Shown here in pieces: positions 7,751 to 15,922 of a DNA stretch of 64,000 nucleotides. The notes under the pieces were generated by a model. The model saw nothing but the letters and a program-made list of their open reading frames with translations, was not told the DNA's origin and searched no databases. The position numbers and the translations under genes are program-made. This DNA comes from Tepidamorphus sp. (GTDB lineage Bacteria; Pseudomonadota; Alphaproteobacteria; Rhizobiales; Tepidamorphaceae), in the NCBI GenBank assembly GCA_028280885.1, contig JANQKY010000085.1, positions 1-64,000 on the forward strand. Direction: 5' to 3'. Positions within the stretch are counted from its first letter, which is position 1. Each line of letters starts with the position of its first letter.

Positions 7751-9040
7751 TTGAGGGTTCTCGTCCTGGCGCATCACCATCCGGAGGTCGTCTCCGGCGG
7801 CGGCGAATGGGCAGCCTATTCCCTGTTTCGCGCCCTGCGCGAGGATCCGCGTGTCGACTACGCCGCGTTTGTCGCGCATGTGCCCGAGACGCATATCGGG
7901 CATTCGGCGAAGTTCGGATGCTTTCGCGGCCGCCCGGACGAGATCGTGGTCAATCTGCCCAGGATTCGCGGGTTCACGCTGGAAAGCACCAATCCGGATG
8001 TCCTCGAAGAGGTCGCGGACGATCTCATCCGGTACACCAAGCCTGATATCCTGCATCTGCATCACGTTTTCAACTGGGGGATCGAAACCATCGATATCTT
8101 CGCCAGGCGCGGCGTGCGGCTGGTGATGACGCTGCATGAGTTCATGCTGATCTGTCACAATTACGGGCAGATGCGGCGAACCTCCGGCGAGCTGTGCTAC
8201 GCGGCAAGCCCGGTGGATTGCGCGCTGTGTTTTCCCAAATACACCCCGGGCAAGTTCTTCATCCGGACCGCGGTCATTCAGGCCCTGCTTAAGCGGGTCG
8301 ATGCGTTCATCGCGCCAAGCCGGTTTCTGGCCGACCGGTTCGTTGCCTGGTCGCCCGACGAGCTTCCAATCAGCGTCGTCGAGAACATTCTCGGCCGGCA
8401 TGCGGTCGACAGTGATCCGCCCGCCGAGAGCGCAGGCCGGCGGGACAGCGCCGCCGGAGGCAACACGGTCGTCGGTTTCTTCGGACAGTTCACGCCGTTC
8501 AAGGGTGTCGATGTGTTGCTGGAGGCCTACGCGATGCTGCCGGACCCTGTCCGGTCGGCGATCGAATTGCGAATCCACGGCGAGAACAGGAGTTGGCGCG
8601 ACAGCGACTTCCGCGAGCGGCTGGAGGCCTTGTTCCAGGCCGCGGGACCGTCGGTGCGTCGGTACGGCGCCTATCGAAACGACGAGGTCATTCAACTTAT
8701 GCGCGCGTGTGACTGGGTCGTCGTTCCCTCGATCTGGTGGGAGAATTCTCCGATCGTGATTCAGGAAGCGAAGTTGGCCGGCTGCCGAATTCTGTGCGCC
8801 GATATCGGCGGAATGGCCGAGAAGACGGAGTCCGGCCGCGACCTCCGGTTTTCGCCCGGCAACGCGCGTGCGCTCGCTCGACGTCTTGAAGAAATCGCCT
8901 CCGGCCGGCCTGATTCTGAGATATCTGCGTGTCCGGGGGCAGCAATTGAGAAAATCGCTGCCCAAAACGAAGACTCGTTGCAGCGACATCTGGAACTCTA
9001 TACTGAGTTGTTCCGTCTGGATAACCGAACGGAACCTTGA
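7751..9040 (+). CDS. GT4-family glycosyltransferase
   Basis: 429 residues with the GT-B fold pattern. The N-terminal domain starts with LVLAHHHPEVVSGGGEWAAY, the glycine-rich acceptor-side loop, followed by DILHLHHVFNWG. The C-terminal domain has VGFFGQFTPFKGVDVLLEAY, the usual start of Glycos_transf_1, and VVPSIWWENSPIVIQEAKLAG, the E(x7)E-like nucleotide-sugar site. The start is a TTG at 7751 after a G-rich stretch; no in-frame ATG is nearby, so the start is uncertain by a few codons. It lies 51 bp after the GT2 gene, probably in one transcript. Substrate unknown; a role in surface polysaccharide or glycan assembly is inferred. Confidence 0.87.
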   Translation: MRVLVLAHHHPEVVSGGGEWAAYSLFRALREDPRVDYAAFVAHVPETHIGHSAKFGCFRGRPDEIVVNLPRIRGFTLESTNPDVLEEVADDLIRYTKPDILHLHHVFNWGIETIDIFARRGVRLVMTLHEFMLICHNYGQMRRTSGELCYAASPVDCALCFPKYTPGKFFIRTAVIQALLKRVDAFIAPSRFLADRFVAWSPDELPISVVENILGRHAVDSDPPAESAGRRDSAAGGNTVVGFFGQFTPFKGVDVLLEAYAMLPDPVRSAIELRIHGENRSWRDSDFRERLEALFQAAGPSVRRYGAYRNDEVIQLMRACDWVVVPSIWWENSPIVIQEAKLAGCRILCADIGGMAEKTESGRDLRFSPGNARALARRLEEIASGRPDSEISACPGAAIEKIAAQNEDSLQRHLELYTELFRLDNRTEP

Positions 9041-9482
9041 CTCCGGCAAGGAATGCTGGCCAGGCCACGCGCGTGAGAGTCCTAAATTTCCATTAAAATC
9101 CTGTTAATGTTTTCTTAAATACTGGCCGGGCGCGCGGGTGTGACAATAAGCGCTTTTTATTAAAGCATTAACCAGTTTTTTGTTCCAGGCATGAGCAACG
9201 GGTAATCCTGTCCGGAGAAACGACCGGTTCGATTTCTCCGTCCAGCAAAGTGGGTTCGAATCGGCTGCTGGCCACCGTTTTCCGGTCGAAACCGGGCGAA
9301 TCGACGTTGCCCGACACGCATCCCGCCAACGCAATTTCCTCCGGTCATCGCGGTCGGAAAGGCCAGAATTATGCAATTCGATCGCCTGTATATACCAAAT
9401 GGTACATGCGGGTGTCGGAGCTCTGGATTAAACAGATAAAACCTAGAGTTTTCCTCTGTAGGCGCATCGATGGGGTTCGGAT
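9041..9482. promoter_or_regulatory. 442-bp AT-rich upstream region of the RTX gene
   Basis: No gene seen. The region is much more AT-rich than its flanks, for example around 9085-9180 and 9360-9470. It holds a hairpin (CGGAGAAA at 9213-9220 with TTTCTCCG at 9233-9240) and a small dyad, TACCA AA TGGTA, at 9393-9404. It is probably the promoter and leader of the RTX gene, and the dyad is a candidate regulator site; neither is proven. Confidence 0.5.
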
Positions 9483-10127
9483 ATGGCGACAATTCAAGGC
9501 GGCGATGGCGATGATTTCCTGAAAGGCACAGGTTCATCGGATACGATTTGGGGCGCTAAGGGCGCAGACACCATAAGGGCTGGTGCCGGAGATGACCAAA
9601 TCTCAGGCGGCGGCGGCGACGATGTTCTTCGCGGTCAGTCTGGTGACGACACGATTGGGGGCGGCAAGGGCGCCGACAGCATTATTGGGGGAGCCGGTGA
9701 CGATTCGCTCAGTGGCGGCGTCGGTAAGGATACGCTGGTCGGCGGCTCGGGCGATGACTGGCTCTTCGGCGGCGGCGGCAAGGACTCGCTGATTGGCGGC
9801 AGGGGTGACGATACGCTGTTCGGCGGCAGGGGTGACGATACGCTGTTCGGCGGCAAGGGCAACGACACCCTGACCGGCGGCTCCGGCGATGACACCTTCG
9901 TGATCGGCGCCAATAGCGGCAAGGACACGATCACCGATTTCGATATCGACGACGACGTCATTGATGTCGGCGACACGGGTGCCGCGTCCATGGACGATAT
10001 CGACTACAAGGTGAAGGGTGGCGACACGATCGTTACGCTCCCCGACGGGTCGAAGGTTGTTCTGGAAGGCGTCGACTTCGACAATCTTCCCGATGGCGTG
10101 GACATCGAGGATCTCTTCGTATTCTGA
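9483..10127 (+). CDS. Small RTX calcium-binding protein, type I secretion substrate
   Basis: 214 residues, nearly all RTX repeats. Nonapeptides of the form GGxGxDxLx run from about residue 6 to 135 ([51 protein letters not shown]). These bind calcium and fold after export. The C-terminal 75 residues ([19 protein letters not shown] ... VDIEDLFVF) fit a type I secretion signal: acidic, ending in hydrophobic residues. There is no N-terminal signal peptide and no extra catalytic or adhesion domain, so the protein is essentially a free RTX block with a secretion tail. The secretion ABC and HlyD genes follow at once. Likely secreted or surface-associated; the function is unknown. Confidence 0.93.
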   Translation: MATIQGGDGDDFLKGTGSSDTIWGAKGADTIRAGAGDDQISGGGGDDVLRGQSGDDTIGGGKGADSIIGGAGDDSLSGGVGKDTLVGGSGDDWLFGGGGKDSLIGGRGDDTLFGGRGDDTLFGGKGNDTLTGGSGDDTFVIGANSGKDTITDFDIDDDVIDVGDTGAASMDDIDYKVKGGDTIVTLPDGSKVVLEGVDFDNLPDGVDIEDLFVF

Positions 10128-10164
10128 CGCTCCTCGCAGGGTTCGAATATCGATGCACATTCGG

Positions 10165-10197
10165 CGCGCGAATCCGTTCGCGCGTCGTTTTCGTTTG
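10165..10197 (+). terminator. Rho-independent terminator after the RTX gene
   Basis: CGCGCGAA (10165-10172) pairs perfectly with TTCGCGCG (10177-10184) across a four-base loop, followed by the T-rich run TCGTTTTCGTTTG. It lies 38 bp after the RTX stop and would limit read-through into the transporter genes. Confidence 0.8.
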
Positions 10198-10315
10198 CCG
10201 TCCGCGCGTGCCGTTTCGGTCACGGCGAAGCTGTGTTCAACCGCGCGGGCTTCTGCTATGCACGGTTATGGCGTGATCGGGGCGCCAGCGGTTCTGTTGG
10301 GGGGTAGGTGAGACG

Positions 10316-12031
10316 GTGATTTTCCTGTCGGCAAAGGATCCGGATGTCGCAGCCGCGCTCCGCAGTTGCCGGCTCCATGTCTATTGTTCGGTCGCCTTCA
10401 GCATCCTGGCCCATGTCCTGATGTTCGCGTTGCCGATCTACATGATCAACGTCTTCACCCGTGTCCTCAATTCGCAGAGCATCGAGACGCTGATCGTCCT
10501 GTTTATCGGCTTTGCGATCGCGATCGGCTTCAAGGCCGTCTTCGACTCCATCATTTCCGCCCTGTCGCGGCGGATGAGCCTGCGAATCGACCGGAAGCTC
10601 AGCGCCCGCCTGGCCGGCGCCCTCTTCACCATCCGCGCCTCCGGCAACACGATAACGGGCGCGCAGGTCTTCCGCGATCTTGAGGCGTATCGCCGGTTTC
10701 TGACCGGCAGCGGCATGCCCGCGCTGCTGGACGGGCCCTGGGCGGGGCTCTTCCTGGCTGTTCTGTGGATACTGGACCCGCTGGTGGGCACGGTCGCGTT
10801 GATCGCGGCAATCATTCTGAGCGCCGGAGAAATCGCGAAATACGCTCTTACCCGGGCAAGTCTGGAGCGCTCCAATCGCTCGTCCGTCGGCACCTTCGTC
10901 TCGCTCGATCTCTATCTGCAGAACGCCGAGGCGGTCGTCGGGCAGGGCATGCTCCAGCGCATTCTGTCGCGGTGGATGTCCGGTCACAGGGAATCGTTGG
11001 GCACCCACTCCCGGTTCGCGCGCCTGTCCTCCGGGCTGAACGCTGCGCTGGGAGCGGGCAATCAGCTGTTTCTCGGCCTGGTCATCGCCGTCGCCGCGTA
11101 TCAGATCGTGATGGGCAACGCGCCGGCGGCGATCCTTTTCGCCGCGATGATCCTGTTTCGCTTCGCGCTGCAGCCGGTTCAGCGGGTGATAACGGCCTAT
11201 AGCGAATACATTCCGGTAAAACAGGGGCTTGAGCGCATCGAGGAGGCGCTGAGCGCCGTTCCGGCACCGCAGGAGAAGATGCAGGTGCCGCGCCCCGACG
11301 GCGTGCTGACGGTGAAGGGCCTGACCTATGTCCCGCCGAATACGCGGCGGCCGATCCTGCGCAACATCAATTTCGGCGTCGAGGCGGGCCGCTCGCTTGG
11401 CATCGTGGGCTTAAGCGGATCGGGAAAGACGACGCTTGCCCGACTCATTACCGGCTGCGTGAAACCGTCCGCCGGCAATGTCCGCCTGGATGGCAACGAT
11501 GTGTGGGAATGGGCCCAGACGGGAACGCGCTGGTACATCGGATATCTGCCGCAGTCGGTTCAGCTGCTGCCCGGATCGGTTGCGGACAATATCAGCCATT
11601 TCGGCGAGTTCGACGAGGAGGCCGTCACCGACGCCGCGATTCTGGCCGGCGCTCACGATATGATTCTGAGACTGCCGGAGGGCTATGATACCGTCGTCGG
11701 AGCCGGCGGTTTCGCACTGTCGGGCGGGCAGCGTCAGCTGATCGGTCTTGCGCGCGCGGTGGCCGGCAATCCGGCGATGGTCGTTCTGGACGAGCCCAAT
11801 GCCAGCCTCGACGGACCGGGCGAGGGGGCCTTGATGAACTGTATCGCCAGCCTTGGCGAGGCCGGCACCACCGTCGTGATGATTTCCCATCGGCCAAACC
11901 TGGTCAATCAACTGGACAAGACGGTCCTCCTGAAGGAAGGGGAAATGGTCGCCTTCGGGGAAACGGAAGAGGTGTACGCCCGGCTCGGGCGTCCTGTCCT
12001 GGTGAAACGGAAAGATGCCGAAAGCGCCTGA
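10316..12031 (+). CDS. Type I secretion system permease/ATPase (PrtD-like ABC exporter)
   Basis: 571 residues in the inner membrane. The N-terminal half is an ABC exporter transmembrane domain (hydrophobic segments near residues 20-40, 55-75, 135-165 and 245-285), without a C39 peptidase or C39-like domain. The C-terminal ATPase has Walker A GLSGSGKTT (about 363-371), signature LSGGQRQLIGLARA (about 466) and Walker B MVVLDEPNASLD. This is the PrtD/HasD/RaxB group that exports RTX proteins. The start is GTG 10316 with GGGGGTAGGTGA just upstream. The end overlaps the HlyD gene by 17 bp, implying coupled translation. Adjacent to the RTX gene, its likely substrate. No TolC-type partner lies in the window. 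Confidence 0.93.
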   Translation: MIFLSAKDPDVAAALRSCRLHVYCSVAFSILAHVLMFALPIYMINVFTRVLNSQSIETLIVLFIGFAIAIGFKAVFDSIISALSRRMSLRIDRKLSARLAGALFTIRASGNTITGAQVFRDLEAYRRFLTGSGMPALLDGPWAGLFLAVLWILDPLVGTVALIAAIILSAGEIAKYALTRASLERSNRSSVGTFVSLDLYLQNAEAVVGQGMLQRILSRWMSGHRESLGTHSRFARLSSGLNAALGAGNQLFLGLVIAVAAYQIVMGNAPAAILFAAMILFRFALQPVQRVITAYSEYIPVKQGLERIEEALSAVPAPQEKMQVPRPDGVLTVKGLTYVPPNTRRPILRNINFGVEAGRSLGIVGLSGSGKTTLARLITGCVKPSAGNVRLDGNDVWEWAQTGTRWYIGYLPQSVQLLPGSVADNISHFGEFDEEAVTDAAILAGAHDMILRLPEGYDTVVGAGGFALSGGQRQLIGLARAVAGNPAMVVLDEPNASLDGPGEGALMNCIASLGEAGTTVVMISHRPNLVNQLDKTVLLKEGEMVAFGETEEVYARLGRPVLVKRKDAESA

Positions 12032-13349
12032 CAAACTGGCCGGACCCGAGGATAGAGAGCAGCGGAACGATGCCCCGGGCCAGCTTCTGCTGATCGGCGG
12101 CATGACGACGGTTCTGCTCTTTGCGAGCCTGTCCTACTGGGCCGCGACGTCGGAGGTCGCAAGCGCGGCGATTGCCACCGGCACGGTGACGGTCGAGGGG
12201 AACCGCAAGGCGATACAGCATCGCGAGGGCGGCTCCGTCGAAACCGTCTATGTCCGCGAGGCCGACAGGGTGACGGCCGGGCAACCGCTGTTGAAGCTCG
12301 ATCTCTCCGACGAGGTGGCCAATGCCGACGTGCTGGAGGGGCTTCTGCTGCAACACCTTGCCCGCCGCGCCCGGCTGGAGGCGGAAGCCGATGATGCGGA
12401 CAAGTTGCAGTTTCCCGACGAACTGTTCCTCGAGGGATCGAAGAGCGCGCGCAGCATGCTCTTCATGCAGCAGGAAACCGATCTCTTCGTGGCGCGCCGC
12501 GAGGCCTATCTGGGCGAAAGAACGCTTCTGCAGCAGCAGATCGCCGGGGCGAAACAGCAGATCGCGGCGCTAGAGGGCAGCCTGCGCGCCACAAATCAGC
12601 AGCTCGCGCTGATCCGCGAGGAAAAAGTCAGCCTTCAGCCCCTGGTCGAGAAGGGGTTGATCACGCGACCCCGGGTGCTCGCGCTTGCGCGCGCGGAGGC
12701 CGAGCTTGGCGCCGAGCTTGAGCGCATCAATGCGACGCTAGCCGATCTTGCCAGTCGCATCGAGGAAGCGGAAATCCGCACCGCGCAGCTGACGCGCGAA
12801 CGCCATGAAATGGCCAGCGACGAACTCGCGACCGTCGAGGCACGCCTGTCCGAGGTCAGACCGCAACTTTCCGCCACGCGCAGGCGTTTGGAGCGGGGAA
12901 CCTTGATCGCGCCGGAAGACGGGTATGTGTTCGAACTCGGCGTCCATGGCCCGGGCGCGGCGATCGTCCCGGGGCAGACCGTAATGGAAATCGTCCCCGC
13001 CGATGACGCCCTGGTCCTGTCCCTGCAGATCAAACCCACCAATATCGACGAGGTGCATCCCGGACAGACCGTGCTGATCCAGCTACTCGCCTTTCAGCAT
13101 CAGTACGAACTGGAACTGACGGGGACGCTCAAATCGGTGTCGTCCGACGAGGTCTACGATCCGCAGGCGCAGATGAGATACTTCCGCGGGGTCGTCGAAT
13201 TCGACAATGAACAGCTGCGGGAAAGCGGCAAGAAGATCGTGCCCGGCATGCCGGCGCAAGCGGTTATCGAAACGGGGTCTCGGACCATCATGAGCTATCT
13301 CTTCGAGCCGATTCGATCGATCTACCGGTATTCACTTCGCGAACAATGA
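12015..13349 (+). CDS. HlyD/PrtE-family membrane fusion protein of the type I system
   Basis: 444 residues. A single N-terminal membrane anchor (LLLIGGMTTVLLFASLSYWA, about residues 25-45) is followed by the first half of a lipoyl domain (GTVTVEGNRKAIQHREGG), a long coiled-coil hairpin (about 110-290, rich in A, E, L, Q and R), the second lipoyl half (GTLIAPEDGYVFELGVHGPG) and a beta-barrel end (VIETGSRTIMSYLFEPI), which is characteristic of PrtE/HlyD type I adaptors. It bridges the ABC exporter to an outer-membrane TolC-type channel. It overlaps the ABC gene by 17 bp and is followed 15 bp later by a small gene. Confidence 0.93.
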   Translation: MPKAPDKLAGPEDREQRNDAPGQLLLIGGMTTVLLFASLSYWAATSEVASAAIATGTVTVEGNRKAIQHREGGSVETVYVREADRVTAGQPLLKLDLSDEVANADVLEGLLLQHLARRARLEAEADDADKLQFPDELFLEGSKSARSMLFMQQETDLFVARREAYLGERTLLQQQIAGAKQQIAALEGSLRATNQQLALIREEKVSLQPLVEKGLITRPRVLALARAEAELGAELERINATLADLASRIEEAEIRTAQLTRERHEMASDELATVEARLSEVRPQLSATRRRLERGTLIAPEDGYVFELGVHGPGAAIVPGQTVMEIVPADDALVLSLQIKPTNIDEVHPGQTVLIQLLAFQHQYELELTGTLKSVSSDEVYDPQAQMRYFRGVVEFDNEQLRESGKKIVPGMPAQAVIETGSRTIMSYLFEPIRSIYRYSLREQ

Positions 13350-13364
13350 CAAAGGAGAGCCTTG

Positions 13365-13637
13365 ATGGCGCTTAATACGTTGGGCCGTTCACACCAGCAG
13401 CTGGAATCGGCTTCGGCAGGCAAGCCGATCGAACTGGTCGGCGACAGCGCGGAGATCGTCGCGCTTGCCTTGCTGCGTCAGGTCGCGCAGGTCGAAGACA
13501 AGTCGGTGCTGGAAATCGACCGCGCATGGCTCCTGGATACCTATGCGGAATGCCTGACGGCGGTTCGCGGCGACCGCGCTACCAAGGCCACCCCTGCGGC
13601 ATCGAAAGCCAGGCGGACAGCTTCCAAGAGTCGCTGA
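13365..13637 (+). CDS. Small 90-residue protein of unknown function after the type I secretion genes
   Basis: ATG 13365 lies seven bases after AAAGGAGAG, an excellent ribosome site, so this short frame is probably real. Residues 1-65 are a mixed acidic, helix-prone segment (ELVGDSAEIVALALLRQVAQ). The last 20 are Ala/Lys/Arg/Ser-rich (KATPAASKARRTASKSR), like a disordered histone-H1-like tail. No signal peptide or membrane segment. I do not recognise a family. Its tight linkage to the HlyD gene suggests a cytoplasmic accessory or regulator of RTX export, but this is only context. Confidence 0.7.
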   Translation: MALNTLGRSHQQLESASAGKPIELVGDSAEIVALALLRQVAQVEDKSVLEIDRAWLLDTYAECLTAVRGDRATKATPAASKARRTASKSR

Positions 13638-13717
13638 ACGTGTCGATCCTCGATGACGGCACGGGCCACCGCCGCCCGTGCCGTCCAGCGCAATCGGCTT
13701 GACGGTTCGTCGGCAGG

Positions 13718-14968
13718 ATGGTCGCGGTAATCCGAAAGCGCGCGCGTCCGTGCGTGTTGTTCGTCCATAATAATTTTCCCGGTCAATTCGGCTTTCTGGC
13801 CCGAATGCTCGTGAGCGAGGGAATGCGCTGCGCGGCGATCGGGTCGAGCCACTGCGCCGGTATCGACGCTGTCGATATGTTGCGGTGGACGACGGAACGC
13901 GGGTCGACGGAGGGCATCTTTCCGCCGGCGACCAAATGCGAGTCCGACATGCTCCGCGGCGTCGCGACGCTTGAGCGCGCGCTCGATCTGAGGCGATCGG
14001 GCCTTGAGCCCAGGGTGATCGTCGCCCATCCCGGTTGGGGTGAAACGCTGTTTCTGAAGGAGGCCTTTCCGGAGGCCAAGCAGATCCTCTATGGCGAATT
14101 CTTCTACCATTCGCGGGGCGCCGATACCGGGTTCGATCCTGAATTCGGCAGCGACACGCTTTTCGATCGGGTCAATGTCCGGGCAAAGAATGCAACGCTG
14201 TCCATGGCGTATTCCGATGCGGATCGGATCATTTCGCCGACGCCGTTTCAGGCAGGCCTTTTGCCCGAGCCCTTTCGCGGTCTGACCGACATTCTGCATG
14301 AGGGGATCGATGTCGCGGCGGTGAAGCGCCGGCCCGACGCGCGGTTTCACGTCGAGGACGGGCCGGTCCTCGATGCCGCCACGCCGGTGATCACCTTCGT
14401 CAATCGCTGCTTCGAGCCGCTCAGGGGCTATCACATCTTCATGCGGTCGCTGCCGCGCGTGCTGGACGCGTGCCCGCACGCCCATGTTCTCCTTGTCGGC
14501 GAACCGGGGGAGCGGGGCTACGGCATGCAGGCGCCGCCCGGCCGGCCGTGGCGCGATATCTTCCTGGAGGAGGTGCGCGACCGGCTGGACCTGTCGCGCG
14601 TCCACTTTGTCGGCACCATCGACCATGACCGGCTGATCGACGCCTATTCGATCTCCAGCGCCCATGTCTATCTGACCTATCCGTTCGTCCTGTCGTGGTC
14701 GCTGATGGAGGCGATGGCGACGGAGTGCGCGGTCGTCGCCTCCGATACCGCGCCGGTCCGCGATGTCATCGAGGATGGCAAGACCGGCATCCTGGTCGAT
14801 TTCTTCGACCACGACGCGCTGGCCGATGCGATTGTCAGGCTCTGCAAGGATCCCGCCGCCTGCGCGCCGATGCGCAGGCGGGCCAGGGAGCACATCGTCG
14901 GGAATTACGATCAGGCCCGGCTGTGCGCGCCGGCCTGGATGCGTCTCATCAAAGAGTTCTACGGTTAG
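13718..14968 (+). CDS. GT4-family glycosyltransferase
   Basis: 416 residues. The N-terminal domain (LFVHNNFPGQFGFLARMLVS, GIDAVDMLRWTTERGSTEGI, VIVAHPGWGETLFLKEAFP) matches the Glyco_trans_4_3-like acceptor domain. The C-terminal domain has TFVNRCFEPLRGYHIFMRSL, VLLVGEPGERGYG and the nucleotide-sugar-binding region SAHVYLTYPFVLSWSLMEAM and DGKTGILVDFFD. Residues H and E in these loops fit a retaining GT-B enzyme. ATG 13718 is used; the ribosome site is weak. It closes the surface locus and has 80 bp between it and the small gene. Substrate unknown. Confidence 0.87.
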   Translation: MVAVIRKRARPCVLFVHNNFPGQFGFLARMLVSEGMRCAAIGSSHCAGIDAVDMLRWTTERGSTEGIFPPATKCESDMLRGVATLERALDLRRSGLEPRVIVAHPGWGETLFLKEAFPEAKQILYGEFFYHSRGADTGFDPEFGSDTLFDRVNVRAKNATLSMAYSDADRIISPTPFQAGLLPEPFRGLTDILHEGIDVAAVKRRPDARFHVEDGPVLDAATPVITFVNRCFEPLRGYHIFMRSLPRVLDACPHAHVLLVGEPGERGYGMQAPPGRPWRDIFLEEVRDRLDLSRVHFVGTIDHDRLIDAYSISSAHVYLTYPFVLSWSLMEAMATECAVVASDTAPVRDVIEDGKTGILVDFFDHDALADAIVRLCKDPAACAPMRRRAREHIVGNYDQARLCAPAWMRLIKEFYG

Positions 14969-15007
14969 ATCCGGCCGGACTGTCTCCTGTGTCGGTGCCG
15001 TAACGCC

Positions 15008-15688
15008 CTACGGGGCGCCCATGTCCCGGCAGCCGAAGCAGTTCTTCTTCTTGTCCAGTTCCAGCCAGTAGGTGTTGTATTCGCGCACCCGCGTTTCGCG
15101 GCCGTGCTGGATCACAGTCGTCTTCAGATACAGCACCATGTCGAGCTGCCGCGACCACAGCTTCGTCTGGCGGAACTCAAGACCCAGATCCGGCCAGACC
15201 GTCACCGCCTCGATCTCCCGCACGTTGTACCAGCAGGCCCATTCCCGGTCGGGACCCGAATGCACCCACTTGCTCTGGCCGCCGGTGATCGTCCAGCTGC
15301 GCTCGACGCGGCTCGGTCGGCCGTTTTCGGGGATCATCTCGCCGCCGACGAATTCCGTGCCGCTGGAACTGAGCGGAAAGAAATAGGCCGGGTCGGTGTC
15401 ATAGGTATAGATCGTGCGGCCCTTGCCACCGAAGGTCGCAAGTGTGAACAGGCCCTTGTAGAGCTCCATCGCGTTCAGCGTATTGCCGCGATTGTCGACA
15501 TGGCGCACGAAGGCGATGTCGTCGACGACCTTGTCGACGTGAAACGCCTCGCCGTTTTCGAAATGCAGCGTGTAGCCGCGCGTTTCCGAGGGGCCGTAGG
15601 GGCAATAGGACGCCGATGCCGCGGCCGCGCCGAAACCGAGGCCGGCAAGGGCAAGGGCGAGGGTTTTGACAACTGAACGAACCGACAT
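15008..15688 (-). CDS. Secreted or periplasmic protein of unknown function
   Basis: 226 residues with a clear signal peptide (VVKTLALALAGLGFGAAAAS, cleavage probably near ASA-SYC, about residue 27). The mature part is beta-rich with many aromatic residues (YNTYWLELD, KLWSRQLDMVLYLKTTVI) and two cysteines close to the end (KKKNCFGCRDM) plus one early (YCPYG). The C-x-x-C end could bind a metal or form a disulfide. No known domain recognised. It stands alone, convergent to the glycosyltransferase gene and divergent from the dehydratase operon 234 bp away. Confidence 0.75.
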   Translation of the reverse strand: MSVRSVVKTLALALAGLGFGAAAASASYCPYGPSETRGYTLHFENGEAFHVDKVVDDIAFVRHVDNRGNTLNAMELYKGLFTLATFGGKGRTIYTYDTDPAYFFPLSSSGTEFVGGEMIPENGRPSRVERSWTITGGQSKWVHSGPDREWACWYNVREIEAVTVWPDLGLEFRQTKLWSRQLDMVLYLKTTVIQHGRETRVREYNTYWLELDKKKNCFGCRDMGAP

Positions 15689-15922
15689 CGTTCGACTCCA
15701 ATAAGAAACGACAGCGCCCCCGTATTCCGGCCGGACCGGCCGACCGGGCTAGACGAGGGGAGAATACGCGTTTTGCACCGCCAGTACAGCCTGGTTACGC
15801 ACCGTCCGGAGCGCTTGCAAAAATACGTTGAAAAGACATTGGGATAGCGGCAATTGACCGCTACCACCCCGAGCCGGATTCGATTATGAATACATTAATT
15901 CATCCCGAGGAGGAGAGAACTC

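Noticed and set aside
9240..9275. tRNA-like GGGTTCGAATC segment
   Set aside because: No acceptor or anticodon stem can be formed around it and no CCA-proximal pairing; chance T-arm-like match.
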